From Pantoea endophytica (GTDB lineage: Bacteria; Pseudomonadota; Gammaproteobacteria; Enterobacterales; Enterobacteriaceae): 64,000 bases of DNA. Of this stretch, positions 1 through 9,544 are shown one piece after another. The translations under genes and the position numbers were made by a program. A model generated the notes under the pieces. That model saw only the letters and a program-made list of their open reading frames with translations. It had not been told where the DNA came from and did not search any database. The stretch spans positions 124,001-188,000 of the forward strand of contig NZ_PJRT01000002.1 of the NCBI RefSeq assembly GCF_002858935.1, read 5' to 3'. Position 1 is the first letter of the stretch. The number at the start of each line of letters is the position of its first letter.

Positions 1-254
1 CCGGCTTTGAAACGTGCCAGTTCCGGTTCCAGTTTCAGCAGCGGCCCAAACCAGATACTTTGCGGAATGATCTTCTGACTTTCCAGTTGCGCTTCCAGTA
101 CCACGCGACCGCTGCCAGCGGGCAAGGTGTAAATGGTTTCTTGCTGCAGTGTTAAGGGCGTATCAGCTAAACGTTCAATCTGCCAATAGCCAAAAGCGGC
201 GGTGAGTCCTGCGACAATTACAACGCCTGCGAGAATTTTTTTCATTCGAGTCAT
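1..254 (-). CDS. mltG: MltG endolytic transglycosylase (N-terminal part, cut by window edge)
   Basis: MltG (YceG) is an inner-membrane endolytic murein transglycosylase that cuts nascent glycan strands and so sets their length. Only the first 84 codons lie in the window; the remainder and the catalytic YceG/MltG domain lie before base 1. The visible part has a short basic N-terminus, one hydrophobic membrane segment (about residues 6-22) and the start of the periplasmic region. The ATG overlaps the pabC stop as ATGA, so the two are translationally coupled; a second in-frame ATG three codons later is also possible. The order pabC-mltG is the standard enterobacterial one. Confidence 0.9.
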   Translation of the reverse strand, partial: MTRMKKILAGVVIVAGLTAAFGYWQIERLADTPLTLQQETIYTLPAGSGRVVLEAQLESQKIIPQSIWFGPLLKLEPELARFKA

Positions 255-1063
255 GATACTTCCATCGTCGGGCAACTGGCGCGCAGTTGCTGATACAGCG
301 AGCGTGCGGTAAATGAAACGTCGTCAATTTGTCGCACGGGTAAAACGGGCATCAGGGCGTTACATATCACCACTTCATCGGCGTTCAATACGTCGTCCCT
401 GCTGCCATCAATCAGCTGACAAGTCTGGCCATTTGCGGCCATCTGCGCCATCAGATAACGACGCATAATGCCATCCACGCCAGCCTGCTCAAGCTGCGGC
501 GTAAAAACATTATTGCCCTTACGCCAGAACAAATTGGCCGCACAGCATTCCACCACCGTCCCGCCAGTGTCAAGCACCAGCGCCTCGTCACCGCCCGTCT
601 GGTCAAGATGCTGGCGAATCAGCACTTGCTCAAGGCGATTTAGGTGTTTTACGCCGGCCAGCAACGGATTGCGCGCCAGACGTATTGGGCTGGTGTGGAG
701 CACAGCGCCCTGCTGTTGCAGCGTGGCGTAATGCTGCGGCCACGGCGAGAGCGAAAGAATGCGCGTAGGTGAGTGGCAGCCTGCGCGGCTGTAACCGCGT
801 CCGCCTGCGCCCGGCGTCACGATCACCTTCAGCACCGACTGTTTTTGTCCCGCAGCGGCATTATGCATTTCTGTAGCGAGCTGAACTAAATCCGGCGCAT
901 CCATCATTAGCCTTGCACAGCCCTCTTTGAGCCGCTGCAGATGCGCATCCAGCATCACAACATGGCCGTTAATCACCGCGGCGGTGGTAAAGCAGCCATC
1001 ACCAAATTGCACTGCGCGATCGCGTGCTGAAAGCTCGGTTTGCGGTATGCCGTTTATCCACAT
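251..1063 (-). CDS. pabC: Aminodeoxychorismate lyase
   Basis: PabC is a PLP enzyme of fold type IV that converts 4-amino-4-deoxychorismate to p-aminobenzoate and pyruvate in folate synthesis. The protein is 270 aa. It begins MWINGIPQ, and the PLP-binding lysine is expected in the AGVKHLNR segment near residue 139. The frame is open for 16 more codons upstream (to 1111), but those run into the fabF terminator, and family members start at the MWING-type ATG; an AAGG-type ribosome site precedes it. It follows fabF after a terminator and overlaps mltG by four bases. Confidence 0.93.
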   Translation of the reverse strand: MWINGIPQTELSARDRAVQFGDGCFTTAAVINGHVVMLDAHLQRLKEGCARLMMDAPDLVQLATEMHNAAAGQKQSVLKVIVTPGAGGRGYSRAGCHSPTRILSLSPWPQHYATLQQQGAVLHTSPIRLARNPLLAGVKHLNRLEQVLIRQHLDQTGGDEALVLDTGGTVVECCAANLFWRKGNNVFTPQLEQAGVDGIMRRYLMAQMAANGQTCQLIDGSRDDVLNADEVVICNALMPVLPVRQIDDVSFTARSLYQQLRASCPTMEVS

Positions 1064-1094
1064 GCTGGCCGCCTTGATTAGCCCGGTAGAAAAT

Positions 1095-1119
1095 ATAAAA
1101 AAGGCCCGCATTGCGGGCC
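1095..1119 (-). terminator. Rho-independent terminator after fabF
   Basis: On the minus strand, the 8-bp GC-rich stem GGCCCGCA/TGCGGGCC at 1103-1119 is followed by six Ts (1097-1102). It sits 20 bases after the fabF stop and just before pabC. It would end fabF transcripts, leaving pabC-mltG to read-through or a promoter of their own. Confidence 0.85.
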
Positions 1120-1139
1120 TCTGTATGGCTGAGGAGCGA

Positions 1140-2381
1140 TTAAACCTTGCGGAAGATCAGCGAGCCGTTAGTGCCGCCAAATCCGAAGGAGTTACACAAG
1201 GTGTACTCCAGTCCGCTGACCTGGCGCGCCGTATGCGGCACGAAGTCCAGATCGCAACCTTCGTCAGGATTGTCGAGGTTGATGGTCGGTGGAATCGCCT
1301 GGTCGCGCAGCGCCAGAATCGAATAAATCGCTTCTACTGCACCCGCCGCACCCAACAGGTGGCCAGTCATCGACTTGGTAGAGCTGACCATCACACTGTG
1401 AGCTGCCGCACCAAACACCGATTTCACCGCCTGCGCTTCCGCTTTGTCACCGGCTGGCGTCGAGGTGCCATGCGCGTTGACATAACCGATCTGCTCAGCG
1501 TTCAGCTGTGCGTCACGTAGCGCGTTAACCATCGCCGCGGCTGCACCTGAACCGTCTTCCGGAGGTGACGTCATGTGGTAAGCATCGCTGCTCATGCCGA
1601 AACCAATGATCTCAGCATAAATCTTCGCACCACGTTTCTTAGCGTGTTCGTACTCTTCAAGTACGACAATGCCAGCACCGTCACCCAACACGAAACCGTC
1701 ACGATCTTTATCCCACGGACGGCTTGCCGCCTGAGGATTGTCATTACGCGTGGAGAGCGCACGAGCAGCACCAAAACCACCGACACCAAGTGGCGTACTG
1801 GCTTTCTCCGCACCACCGGCCAACATCACATCAGCATCGTTATACGCAATGATACGCGCTGCATGACCAATGTTGTGCACACCAGACGTACAGGCAGTTG
1901 CGATAGAGATGCTTGGACCTTTCAGGCCGTACATGATGGTGAGATGACCAGCAACCATGTTGACGATGGTTGAAGGCACGAAGAATGGGCTGATTTTGCG
2001 CGGTCCACCGTTGACCAGCGAGCTGTGGTTATCTTCGATTAAACCCAGTCCGCCAATACCAGAACCGATTGCCGCACCAATGCGACCAGCATTCTCATCG
2101 GTTACGACCAGACCGGAGTCTGCCATAGCCTGAATACCAGCAACGATGCCGTATTGGATGAAGTCATCCATCTTGCGCTGATCTTTGCGCGAGATGAAAT
2201 CATCGCAATTAAAATCTCTTACTAAGCCCGCAAAACGCGTTGCGTAGGCACTAGTATCAAAATGGTCGATCAGGCTAATGCCGCTCTGACCGGCAAGGAG
2301 AGCACTCCAGGTAGACTCTACGGTATTGCCGACAGGAGACAACATGCCAAGACCAGTCACAACTACACGACGCTTAGACAC
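1140..2381 (-). CDS. fabF: 3-oxoacyl-ACP synthase II (KAS II)
   Basis: FabF condenses malonyl-ACP with acyl-ACP during elongation and is the enzyme behind temperature control of cis-vaccenate in E. coli. The 413-aa protein has the full thiolase-fold catalytic set: Cys in ATACTSG near residue 164, His in NAHGTSTP near 304 and His in KSMTGHLLG near 341, with the C-terminal NSFGFGGTN loop. Sequence and length match E. coli FabF very closely. It lies 86 bp downstream of acpP, separated by a hairpin, and ends at a strong terminator. It is distinct from the two ape ketosynthases at the other end of the window. Confidence 0.98.
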   Translation of the reverse strand: MSKRRVVVTGLGMLSPVGNTVESTWSALLAGQSGISLIDHFDTSAYATRFAGLVRDFNCDDFISRKDQRKMDDFIQYGIVAGIQAMADSGLVVTDENAGRIGAAIGSGIGGLGLIEDNHSSLVNGGPRKISPFFVPSTIVNMVAGHLTIMYGLKGPSISIATACTSGVHNIGHAARIIAYNDADVMLAGGAEKASTPLGVGGFGAARALSTRNDNPQAASRPWDKDRDGFVLGDGAGIVVLEEYEHAKKRGAKIYAEIIGFGMSSDAYHMTSPPEDGSGAAAAMVNALRDAQLNAEQIGYVNAHGTSTPAGDKAEAQAVKSVFGAAAHSVMVSSTKSMTGHLLGAAGAVEAIYSILALRDQAIPPTINLDNPDEGCDLDFVPHTARQVSGLEYTLCNSFGFGGTNGSLIFRKV

Positions 2382-2425
2382 GCACGTCCTCCAGGGAGGG
2401 AAAAAATAACGCTATGTGGGGCAAA

Positions 2426-2458
2426 CATAAAACTCAGGCGGTCGAGGTGACCGCCTGA
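2426..2458 (-). terminator. Terminator/attenuator between acpP and fabF
   Basis: On the minus strand a perfect 10-bp stem (2449-2458 with 2434-2443, 5-base loop) is followed by GTTTTATG. It lies 10 bases after the acpP stop. It is a plausible partial terminator, which would explain a surplus of acpP over fabF transcripts. The T-run is short, so read-through is likely. Confidence 0.6.
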
Positions 2459-2467
2459 AGATATTCA

Positions 2468-2704
2468 TTAACCTTGATGGCTAGTGATGTAGTCGATCGC
2501 TGCCTGAACGGTAGTGATTTTCTCAGCTTCTTCGTCTGGAATTTCAGTATCAAACTCTTCTTCCAGAGCCATTACCAGCTCAACGGTGTCAAGAGAATCT
2601 GCACCAAGGTCTTCAACGAAAGAAGCAGTGTTAATCACTTCGTCTTCTTTAACACCCAGCTGCTCAGCTACGATTTTCTTAACGCGTTGTTCGATATCGC
2701 TCAT
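2468..2704 (-). CDS. acpP: Acyl carrier protein
   Basis: AcpP carries growing acyl chains on a 4'-phosphopantetheine arm for fatty acid, lipid A and phospholipid synthesis. The protein is 78 aa and strongly acidic; Ser37 in the DSL motif is the attachment site. It is nearly identical to the E. coli protein. The 153-bp gap before it (2705-2857) is large enough for its own promoter, as in E. coli, and a hairpin follows the stop. It is clearly different from the two ACPs of the ape cluster, which carry DSID motifs. Confidence 0.99.
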   Translation of the reverse strand: MSDIEQRVKKIVAEQLGVKEDEVINTASFVEDLGADSLDTVELVMALEEEFDTEIPDEEAEKITTVQAAIDYITSHQG

Positions 2705-2857
2705 ACTATTTAATTTCCTATCAAAACTCGCTTTCGCGATGGTTTTCGTAGTGTATAAAATGTTGAAAAAGATGCAACAAAATCCCGGCTGGTCGAACCA
2801 CGATTTTGCGTTATTCTGCGGTGTTTACCGTAGATAAAGCAAATGTTTTCGTGATTA

Positions 2858-3592
2858 TCAGACCATGTACATGCCGCCATTGACATGAAGCGTTTCACCC
2901 GTGATATAGGCTGCTTCGTCAGAGGCTAAGAATGCAACAGCATTGGCAATCTCCTGCGGGTCACCTAAACGACCTGCGGGAACTTCTGCCAAAATACCCG
3001 AACGTTGATCTTCGTTCAGTGCACGCGTCATGTCCGTCTCGATAAAGCCCGGAGCCACGACGTTTACAGTAATGCCACGTGACGCAATTTCTCGCGCCAG
3101 TGATTTGCTAAAGCCAATCAAACCTGCTTTTGCAGCCGCATAGTTTGCCTGACCCGCGTTACCCATGGTCCCAACTACAGAACCGATGGTAATGATACGG
3201 CCCACGCGTTTTTTCATCATGGCACGCATAACCGCCTTAGAAAGACGGAAGACAGATGTCAGGTTGGTATCAAGGATATCCGCCCACTCATCGTCTTTCA
3301 TGCGCATCAACAGATTGTCACGCGTAATGCCTGCATTATTGACTAAAATGTCCACTTCGCCAAATTCGGCGCGAACTTGTTCGAGGACGCTCTCAATTGA
3401 GGCGGCATCAGTAACGTTCAGCAGTAGGCCTTTGCCCTTGTCGCCGAGGTAAGCACTGATTGCTTCCGCACCGCTTGCACTGGTGGCGGTTCCCACCACT
3501 TTGGCACCGCGCGCAGCCAGCGTTTCCGCAATGGCGCGACCAATTCCACGGCTTGCACCGGTAACCAGCGCTACTTTACCTTCAAAGCTCAT
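2858..3592 (-). CDS. fabG: 3-oxoacyl-ACP reductase
   Basis: FabG is an NADPH-dependent short-chain dehydrogenase that reduces 3-oxoacyl-ACP in every elongation round. The 244-aa protein has the TGASRGIG cofactor loop near residue 12, NNAG near residue 86 and the catalytic Ser and YxxxK (NYAAAKAG, Tyr near 151). It lies 10 bp after fabD in the fab operon. The ape cluster has a paralogue at 53446-54177. Confidence 0.98.
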   Translation of the reverse strand: MSFEGKVALVTGASRGIGRAIAETLAARGAKVVGTATSASGAEAISAYLGDKGKGLLLNVTDAASIESVLEQVRAEFGEVDILVNNAGITRDNLLMRMKDDEWADILDTNLTSVFRLSKAVMRAMMKKRVGRIITIGSVVGTMGNAGQANYAAAKAGLIGFSKSLAREIASRGITVNVVAPGFIETDMTRALNEDQRSGILAEVPAGRLGDPQEIANAVAFLASDEAAYITGETLHVNGGMYMV

Positions 3593-3602
3593 GTTTTTCC
3601 TC

Positions 3603-4535
3603 TTATTCCTGGGTAAGTGCAGCGCTCAGTGAAACAGAATCGTTCACCGCAGCGGCACTCAGGCTATCCACAATACGTTTGGTCAGACCGGTCAGAACTT
3701 TACCTGGACCGACTTCCAGCAGCTGCTCAACGCCCTGCGCAGCAATAAATTCGACCGATTCGGTCCAGCGCACGGGGCTATACAGCTGACGGACCAGCGC
3801 ACTTCGAATCGCAGCACCTTCAGTTTCACACTTCACGTCGACGTTATTCACCACCGGCACCGAAGGCGCACTAAAGGTGATCGCTTCGAGCGCTACTGCC
3901 AGCTTATCGGCAGCAGGTTTCATCAACGCACAGTGCGATGGCACGCTGACTGGCAGCGGCAATGCACGTTTGGCACCGGCAGCTTTACAGGCTGTACCCG
4001 CACGTTCAACCGCTTCTTTGTTGCCCGCGATAACCACCTGGCCCGGCGAGTTGAAGTTAACCGGTGAAACCACCTGGCCTTGAGCGCTCTCTTCACAGGC
4101 TTTACGGATGGATGCATCATCCAGGCCGATAATCGCCTGCATAGCGCCAGTACCTTCCGGTACCGCTTCCTGCATCAGTTTGCCGCGCAGCTCAACCAAT
4201 TTAATGGCGTCAGCGAAATTCAGCACACCGGCACAAACCAGCGCCGAGTATTCACCAAGGCTGTGACCGGCCATCATGCTTGGCTGCACCGCATTTTTGC
4301 TCTGCAATACGCGATAGATGGCAACAGAAGCCGCCAGCAGCGCAGGCTGTGTCTGCCAGGTTTTATTCAATTCTTCAGCTGGTCCCTGCTGGACCAGCTG
4401 CCATAAGTCATAACCCAGTGCGTCAGAAGCTTCACGGAAAGTGGCTTCAACCTGCGGGTTTTCAGCGGCCAGCTCGGCTAACATGCCGACGGTCTGCGAT
4501 CCCTGTCCTGGGAAAACATAAGCAAATTGCGTCAT
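3603..4535 (-). CDS. fabD: Malonyl-CoA:ACP transacylase
   Basis: FabD moves malonyl from CoA to the ACP thiol, supplying the extender unit for fatty acid synthesis and probably for the ape polyene synthase, whose visible part has no transacylase of its own. The protein is 310 aa, with FPGQGSQ at residues 8-14 and the nucleophile Ser92 in GHSLGEYS. It lies between fabH (16-bp gap) and fabG (10-bp gap). Confidence 0.98.
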   Translation of the reverse strand: MTQFAYVFPGQGSQTVGMLAELAAENPQVEATFREASDALGYDLWQLVQQGPAEELNKTWQTQPALLAASVAIYRVLQSKNAVQPSMMAGHSLGEYSALVCAGVLNFADAIKLVELRGKLMQEAVPEGTGAMQAIIGLDDASIRKACEESAQGQVVSPVNFNSPGQVVIAGNKEAVERAGTACKAAGAKRALPLPVSVPSHCALMKPAADKLAVALEAITFSAPSVPVVNNVDVKCETEGAAIRSALVRQLYSPVRWTESVEFIAAQGVEQLLEVGPGKVLTGLTKRIVDSLSAAAVNDSVSLSAALTQE

Positions 4536-4551
4536 CTTTCGTTCCTGTCAA

Positions 4552-5505
4552 TCAAAAGCGAACCAGCGCAGAACCCCAGGTGAAACCGCCACCAAAGGCT
4601 TCCAGCAGAATCAGTTGTCCCGGCTTGATACGGCCATCGCGCACCGCTTCGTCAAGTGCACTTGGCACTGACGCGGCCGAGGTATTACCGTGACGATCCA
4701 GCGTGACCACAACTTTCTCCATGCCCATACCGAGCTTTTTGGCGGTTGCGCTAATAATGCGCAGATTCGCCTGATGCGGCACCAGCCAGTCGAGCATTTC
4801 ACGATCAAGATTGTTGGCTTGCAGAGTTTCATCCACAATGTGCGCCAGTTCAGTCACGGCCACTTTGAAGACTTCATTCCCCGCCATCGTCAGATAAGCA
4901 GGCTCATCCTGATGGGCACGATCCTGATACGGCAGCGTCAGCAGTTTGCTGTAACGGCCGTCGGCGTGCAGATGGGTAGAAAGGATGCCTGGCTCTTCGC
5001 TTTGACTCAGCACCACCGCGCCCGCGCCATCACCAAACAGAATGATGGTGCCGCGATCGTTAGGATCGAGCGTACGTGCAAGCACGTCTGCACCGATCAC
5101 CAGCGCATGTTTTACCGCACCATTTTTAATGTATTGATCGGCAACGCTCAGTGCATAGGTGAAGCCCGCACAAGCAGCGGCCAAATCGAAGGCAGCGCAA
5201 TCGTTAATCTCCAGCATTTGCTGGATCATGCATGCTGAACTTGGGAAGGCATGGCTGGAAGAGGTGGTCGCCACAATGATCAGGCCAATGTCGCTCGCAT
5301 TCACACCCGCCATTTCCAACGCGCGCTGTGCTGCGGTGAAGCCCATAGTAGCAACGGTTTCTTCCGGAGCGGCAATACGACGCTCACGGATGCCGGTACG
5401 GGTGACAATCCACTCGTCCGTCGTCTCGACCATTTTTTCCAGATCCGCATTGGAGCGAATCTGCTCAGGCAAATAGCTGCCCGTACCGATAATTTTGGTA
5501 AACAT
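4552..5505 (-). CDS. fabH: 3-oxoacyl-ACP synthase III (KAS III)
   Basis: FabH starts fatty acid synthesis by condensing acetyl-CoA with malonyl-ACP. The 317-aa protein has the KAS III triad: Cys in AAACAGF near 112, His in VPHQANLRI near 244 and Asn in HGNTSAAS near 274. The start codon directly abuts the plsX stop (TAG then, on the same strand, ATG), which suggests tight coupling. Confidence 0.98.
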   Translation of the reverse strand: MFTKIIGTGSYLPEQIRSNADLEKMVETTDEWIVTRTGIRERRIAAPEETVATMGFTAAQRALEMAGVNASDIGLIIVATTSSSHAFPSSACMIQQMLEINDCAAFDLAAACAGFTYALSVADQYIKNGAVKHALVIGADVLARTLDPNDRGTIILFGDGAGAVVLSQSEEPGILSTHLHADGRYSKLLTLPYQDRAHQDEPAYLTMAGNEVFKVAVTELAHIVDETLQANNLDREMLDWLVPHQANLRIISATAKKLGMGMEKVVVTLDRHGNTSAASVPSALDEAVRDGRIKPGQLILLEAFGGGFTWGSALVRF

Positions 5506-6546
5506 CTACGCTTTGTCACTCCTGGCTAATACAGTGTCAAGGCGCGCCGCAATCCTTTCAGGGACTTGCTTTCGCACCGTCTGCTCTGCCTGCTCTATCG
5601 CCACGGCAAATGCACGTTGATTCGCCGCACCGTGGCTTTTGATCACTGTCCCGCGCAATCCTAACAGACAAGCGCCATTGTACTGGTCGGGGTTGAGATG
5701 GCCGAAACGCTTCGCCAGACGCTTTTGAATCCAGCGTCCCAGCAATGTTAGCCACCAGGCCCGTTTTTTTCCTTCCTCTGACGATTTAATCAGAGTGAGG
5801 AACATTCTTACCACGCCTTCCATGGTCTTCAACGTGACATTACCAACGAAGCCATCACAAACCAGCACATCCGTCTTGCCGGTGAGGAGATCGTTCCCCT
5901 CAAGATATCCAATATAGTTGATTTGCGGTGACGCTCGCAGCACCGCAGATGCGGCGCGGATTGTTTCCAATCCTTTGGTCTCTTCCTGACCAATATTCAG
6001 CAGCGCAACACGCGGCTGGGCGATCTCCAACACTTCTTCGGCCATCACTGCGCCCATGATCGCAAACTGCACCAGCATGGCGCTGTCGGATTCAACGTTA
6101 GCGCCGAGATCCAGCACCACCGTTTTGCCATGCTGCTGATGCGGCAACACCGTCATCAACGCCGGACGCTCAATGCCATCCAGCGGTTTTAATAGCATTT
6201 TCGCCAGGCCCATCAGTGCGCCGGTATTTCCCGCACTGACACAGGCTTGTGCTTTCCCCTCTTTGACCAACTCTAACGCCACACGCATGGAGCTGCCGCG
6301 GCTGTTACGAATCGCCTGAGAAGGTTTGGCATCACTTGCAATAACCGATTCGGCAGGAATAACCTGCACACGCCTCTGTAACGAGGAATCCGCTTTGGCA
6401 AGAAATGACGAGATGATGTCGGGATCGCCGACCAGAAGAAGAACCAGCTCCGAATGAGAGGCCAGTGCCTGCAAGGCTGCAGGCACTGTCACGCAAGGAC
6501 CGAAGTCCCCGCCCATGGCATCAACTGCCAGGGTCAAACGTGTCAA
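5506..6546 (-). CDS. plsX: Phosphate acyltransferase PlsX
   Basis: PlsX forms acyl-phosphate from acyl-ACP and phosphate, feeding phospholipid synthesis through PlsY. The protein is 346 aa and starts [17 protein letters not shown], the typical PlsX N-terminus; GNTGALM and GFVGNVTLK are family motifs. It is adjacent to rpmF (26-bp gap) and fabH (no gap), as in other Enterobacterales. Confidence 0.97.
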   Translation of the reverse strand: MTRLTLAVDAMGGDFGPCVTVPAALQALASHSELVLLLVGDPDIISSFLAKADSSLQRRVQVIPAESVIASDAKPSQAIRNSRGSSMRVALELVKEGKAQACVSAGNTGALMGLAKMLLKPLDGIERPALMTVLPHQQHGKTVVLDLGANVESDSAMLVQFAIMGAVMAEEVLEIAQPRVALLNIGQEETKGLETIRAASAVLRASPQINYIGYLEGNDLLTGKTDVLVCDGFVGNVTLKTMEGVVRMFLTLIKSSEEGKKRAWWLTLLGRWIQKRLAKRFGHLNPDQYNGACLLGLRGTVIKSHGAANQRAFAVAIEQAEQTVRKQVPERIAARLDTVLARSDKA

Positions 6547-6572
6547 GGTATCGCCTTGTGTAATCGCGAGGA

Positions 6573-6743
6573 TTACTTGGTGATAACCTTGCGACCGCGG
6601 TAGTAACCATCCGCAGTGATATGGTGACGCAGATGAGTTTCGCCAGAAACTTTATCTACTGACAGAGCAGCAGTGGTCAGCGCATCGTGTGAACGACGCA
6701 TACCACGCTTAGAACGGGTTGGTTTATTCTGTTGTACGGCCAT
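6573..6743 (-). CDS. rpmF: 50S ribosomal protein L32
   Basis: L32 is a small basic protein of the large ribosomal subunit. This 56-aa frame begins [20 protein letters not shown] and ends RGRKVITK, which is the enterobacterial L32 sequence pattern. It lacks the zinc-binding cysteines seen in some L32 forms. It sits 14 bp after yceD and 26 bp before plsX, linking ribosome assembly to lipid synthesis genes as in E. coli. Confidence 0.98.
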   Translation of the reverse strand: MAVQQNKPTRSKRGMRRSHDALTTAALSVDKVSGETHLRHHITADGYYRGRKVITK

Positions 6744-6757
6744 GGACCTTACTCCTA

Positions 6758-7279
6758 TTACTTACGCTTTAAACTGGCTAATACGGCAAAGGGATTTGGT
6801 TTTTCTGCCTCTGGAGGCAATTGACCAAATACCATGTCCGCGTCGGACACTTCACAGTGTTCAGAATCATGCACCGGAACCACGGGCAGCGCGAGGATGA
6901 GCTCATCTTCGATCACTGCCAGCAAGTCGATCTCACCAAAATCATTGACATCAACTGGCTCGTAGGCTTCCGGTAGTGCCTCGGCCTGTTCATCAGAAGA
7001 GACAGGACTGAAGCAATAGCTTACGTGAACATGACGTGGAAACGACTGGTTGCAGCGTTGACATGACAGAGTCACCTGCACTTCGGCTGTTCCTTGCAGA
7101 ACGGCGAGGCGCTGGTTATCAACCGCAAACGACATATCGCATTCAACTTCACTGTCCACACTCACGACCGTTTCGGCCAAGCGCGCCACCAATTCAGGTG
7201 CATAAACACCATGATAATCAAGGCGTTTTTGCGCGGCGCGGACCGGATCGAGCGTCAGGGGTAATTTTACCTTTTGCAT
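6758..7279 (-). CDS. yceD: YceD, 23S rRNA accumulation protein (DUF177)
   Basis: The 173-aa protein belongs to the YceD/DUF177 family, which is linked to 23S rRNA accumulation and is almost always next to rpmF. It has a CQRC pair in the middle ([10 protein letters not shown]) and an acidic central part, ending ASLKRK. The molecular activity is not established. It is the first gene of the minus-strand operon; the 140-bp gap to divergent yceF (7280-7419) must hold promoters for both. Confidence 0.93.
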   Translation of the reverse strand: MQKVKLPLTLDPVRAAQKRLDYHGVYAPELVARLAETVVSVDSEVECDMSFAVDNQRLAVLQGTAEVQVTLSCQRCNQSFPRHVHVSYCFSPVSSDEQAEALPEAYEPVDVNDFGEIDLLAVIEDELILALPVVPVHDSEHCEVSDADMVFGQLPPEAEKPNPFAVLASLKRK

Positions 7280-7419
7280 AGGGCGCGCATATTAACTTTG
7301 TAACGTCATAGAGTCAAAGAAAAAGGCCGGTTTACGGCATCTTTCACCCGTTAGTCGCATCCAGTGCGGCGCATAGTTTAAAATGACTGTCATCTTTACG
7401 CTATCTATTCTGAAAAAAA

Positions 7420-8004
7420 ATGACGACACCTTTGGTTTTAGCTTCTACCTCCCCTTTTCGTCAGGCGCTGCTAAGCAAACTGGGCCTGCCTTTTATTACC
7501 GCCGCTCCCGATTGCGACGAATCCCCGCTGCCGCATGAATCAGCCTCCGAGCTGGTGCAGCGGCTGGCATTAGCCAAAGCGCAGGCGCTGGCTGCACGTT
7601 ACCCGGACCGCTGGATTATCGGTTCCGATCAGGTTTGTGTATTGAATGGCGAGATAACCGGTAAACCGCATACCGTGGAGAAGGCCTGCCAGCAACTCGC
7701 GGCCGCCAGCGGCAACGCCATCACCTTTTATACTGGCTTGGCGCTTCTGCAACCGCAGAGCGACACACAATCGGTTATTTGCGAACCCTTTACCGTGCAT
7801 TTCCGCGAGTTGAGTGCCGAAGAGATTCGCGGCTACGTCGAAAAGGAACAACCGCTACAATGCGCCGGCAGCTTCAAAAGCGAAGGATTGGGGATTTGTT
7901 TATTTGACAAGCTAGAGGGTCGCGATCCTAATACCTTGATTGGCTTACCGCTGATCGCGCTAAATGAGATGTTAAGAGCGGTGGGCATCAACGCATTGTG
8001 TTGA
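7420..8004 (+). CDS. yceF: Maf-type nucleotide pyrophosphatase YceF
   Basis: YceF is a Maf/HAM1-fold house-cleaning phosphatase; the E. coli protein hydrolyses 7-methyl-GTP to its monophosphate. The 194-aa protein shows the N-terminal LASTSPFR signature, IGSDQV with the catalytic Asp and the CAGSFKSEG and [11 protein letters not shown] segments. The ATG follows a run of A without an evident Shine-Dalgarno sequence, so translation may start inefficiently; the start agrees with homologues. It converges on rluC with an 11-bp gap. Confidence 0.94.
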   Translation: MTTPLVLASTSPFRQALLSKLGLPFITAAPDCDESPLPHESASELVQRLALAKAQALAARYPDRWIIGSDQVCVLNGEITGKPHTVEKACQQLAAASGNAITFYTGLALLQPQSDTQSVICEPFTVHFRELSAEEIRGYVEKEQPLQCAGSFKSEGLGICLFDKLEGRDPNTLIGLPLIALNEMLRAVGINALC

Positions 8005-8015
8005 TGCCCCTTCAA

Positions 8016-8972
8016 TCAGTCTTTCTTCTGACGCAACTGTGCAAGACAGTGTTTCAGTGCGCCATCCAGTGGCGCTTCCATGCGCAGCACTTCTCCGGTA
8101 TTGGGATGGGTAAAGGTCAACGCAGCCGCATGCAGGAAAAGACGCGACAAGCCCGTCGAACCCAGCTGTGCATCAAAGTCGCGGTCGCCGTAACGATCGT
8201 CAAAAGCGATCGGATGGCCACCGTGCAGCGTATGCACACGAATCTGATGGGTACGGCCCGTCACCGGGCTGGCTTTCACTAAGGTCGCGAAACCAAAACG
8301 CTCTTCTACTTTAAAGCGCGTCTCGGAAGGTTTGCCCTCCGCACTCACGCGCACCACGCGTTCGCCGCTCTGCAAAATGTTCTTTAACAGCGGAGCCTGC
8401 ACCACTTTCAGATGCGACGGCCAGTCACCGCGCACCAGCGCCAGGTAATCCTTCTGCATGCCCTTTTCGCGCAGTTGCTCATGCAGCGAGCGCAAAGCAG
8501 AACGCTTCTTCGCCACCAGCAGAATGCCAGAAGTATCACGATCCAGACGATGGACTAATTCAAGGAAACGCGCTTCCGGACGCAGCGCACGCAGCCCTTC
8601 AATCACGCCAAAACTTAATCCGCTGCCACCGTGCACCGCAGTGCCCGACGGTTTATTCAGCACCATCAGGTAATCATCTTCATACAGAATGGCATTGGTG
8701 AGCGCCGCCACTTTATCCAGTTTCGGTGAAACCGTGTTCTCTTCGCGTTCGGCAACCCGCACCGGCGGAATACGCAGCTCGTCGCCATCCTCCAGCTTAT
8801 ATTCCGGTTTCACGCGCTTTTTATTTACCCGTACTTCGCCTTTACGCAAAATGCGGTAAATCATGCTTTTCGGCACGCCCTTGAGCTGGGTGCGCAAAAA
8901 GTTATCAATTCGTTGTCCGGCATTTTCAGCCGTGATGGCGACATACTGTACGCCGGGATTCTCAGTTTTCAT
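8016..8972 (-). CDS. rluC: 23S rRNA pseudouridine synthase C
   Basis: RluC makes pseudouridines 955, 2504 and 2580 of 23S rRNA (E. coli numbering). The 318-aa protein has an N-terminal S4 domain (about residues 15-80, with [13 protein letters not shown]) and an RluA-type catalytic domain; the essential Asp lies in HRLDRDTSG. It is divergent from rne across a 570-bp region, as in E. coli. Confidence 0.97.
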   Translation of the reverse strand: MKTENPGVQYVAITAENAGQRIDNFLRTQLKGVPKSMIYRILRKGEVRVNKKRVKPEYKLEDGDELRIPPVRVAEREENTVSPKLDKVAALTNAILYEDDYLMVLNKPSGTAVHGGSGLSFGVIEGLRALRPEARFLELVHRLDRDTSGILLVAKKRSALRSLHEQLREKGMQKDYLALVRGDWPSHLKVVQAPLLKNILQSGERVVRVSAEGKPSETRFKVEERFGFATLVKASPVTGRTHQIRVHTLHGGHPIAFDDRYGDRDFDAQLGSTGLSRLFLHAAALTFTHPNTGEVLRMEAPLDGALKHCLAQLRQKKD

Positions 8973-9250
8973 GGCGGCGATTCTAATTAGTGTACCTGGA
9001 TAGCGCCACCCCTTTTTCTGTGCTTAACTCTCTCTTTGTCGCGTATTGAAACGGTGAAAATGGCGACATTTTCAGCGATGCGATGATTAGCCCTGCAAAT
9101 GAACAGGTTATGGATGAATAAACTTCTCAGCTTGGCAAAAGTCGCCTTGCTTAATGTGAGTTAGCAATGGAATAATGCAGGGGTTTCTGCCCTGGAAAGA
9201 TTCAGGCAGGAAAAAGAGCGAAATAAGTCATTTTGCCGGATTTAACGGAC
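8973..9250. promoter_or_regulatory. Non-coding gap between rluC and the rne leader
   Basis: No convincing gene is seen here. The segment should carry the rluC promoter (minus) and the rne promoters (plus). I cannot assign individual promoter boxes with confidence. Confidence 0.5.
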
Positions 9251-9544
9251 ACGCAGCAATGGCGTAAGACGTAATGTTAAATCAGGCACTTAGCGGGCTG
9301 CGGGTTGCGGCCTGGACGACAGACCAGGATGTGTGGATTTTTGAATACTCTGTAACATTTCCACCTTCAGGCGCTGGATTTCCTTATGAAAAACAGGCCA
9401 CCGACAAGATTTGCGCCCCTTTAGCCGCCGACAACCGTGAGGTTGACGTCAGTGCATTAAGACACGGGGCCATCGGTTGATTCTCGTCCAGGGTAACGAT
9501 GCCCGCAGCTAGATCACTCATGTGAGAATAACGAGTAAGTCACG
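9251..9544 (+). promoter_or_regulatory. rne 5' leader (rne5 autoregulatory element)
   Basis: The long untranslated leader of E. coli rne lets RNase E cut and destabilise its own mRNA through hairpins hp2 and hp3. Several blocks recalled from the E. coli leader are present in the same order: CACGCAGCAATGGCGTAAGA near 9251, GCGGGCTGCGGGTTGC near 9293, CCGTGAGGTTG near 9435, GGGGCCATCGGTT near 9465 and GAGTAAGT just before the start. The exact 5' end is not known. Short open frames inside it look accidental. Confidence 0.8.

Noticed and set aside
9274..9480. A 68-codon open frame in the rne leader
   Set aside because: It overlaps the conserved structured leader, whose sequence is constrained by RNA folding; no ribosome site is visible.
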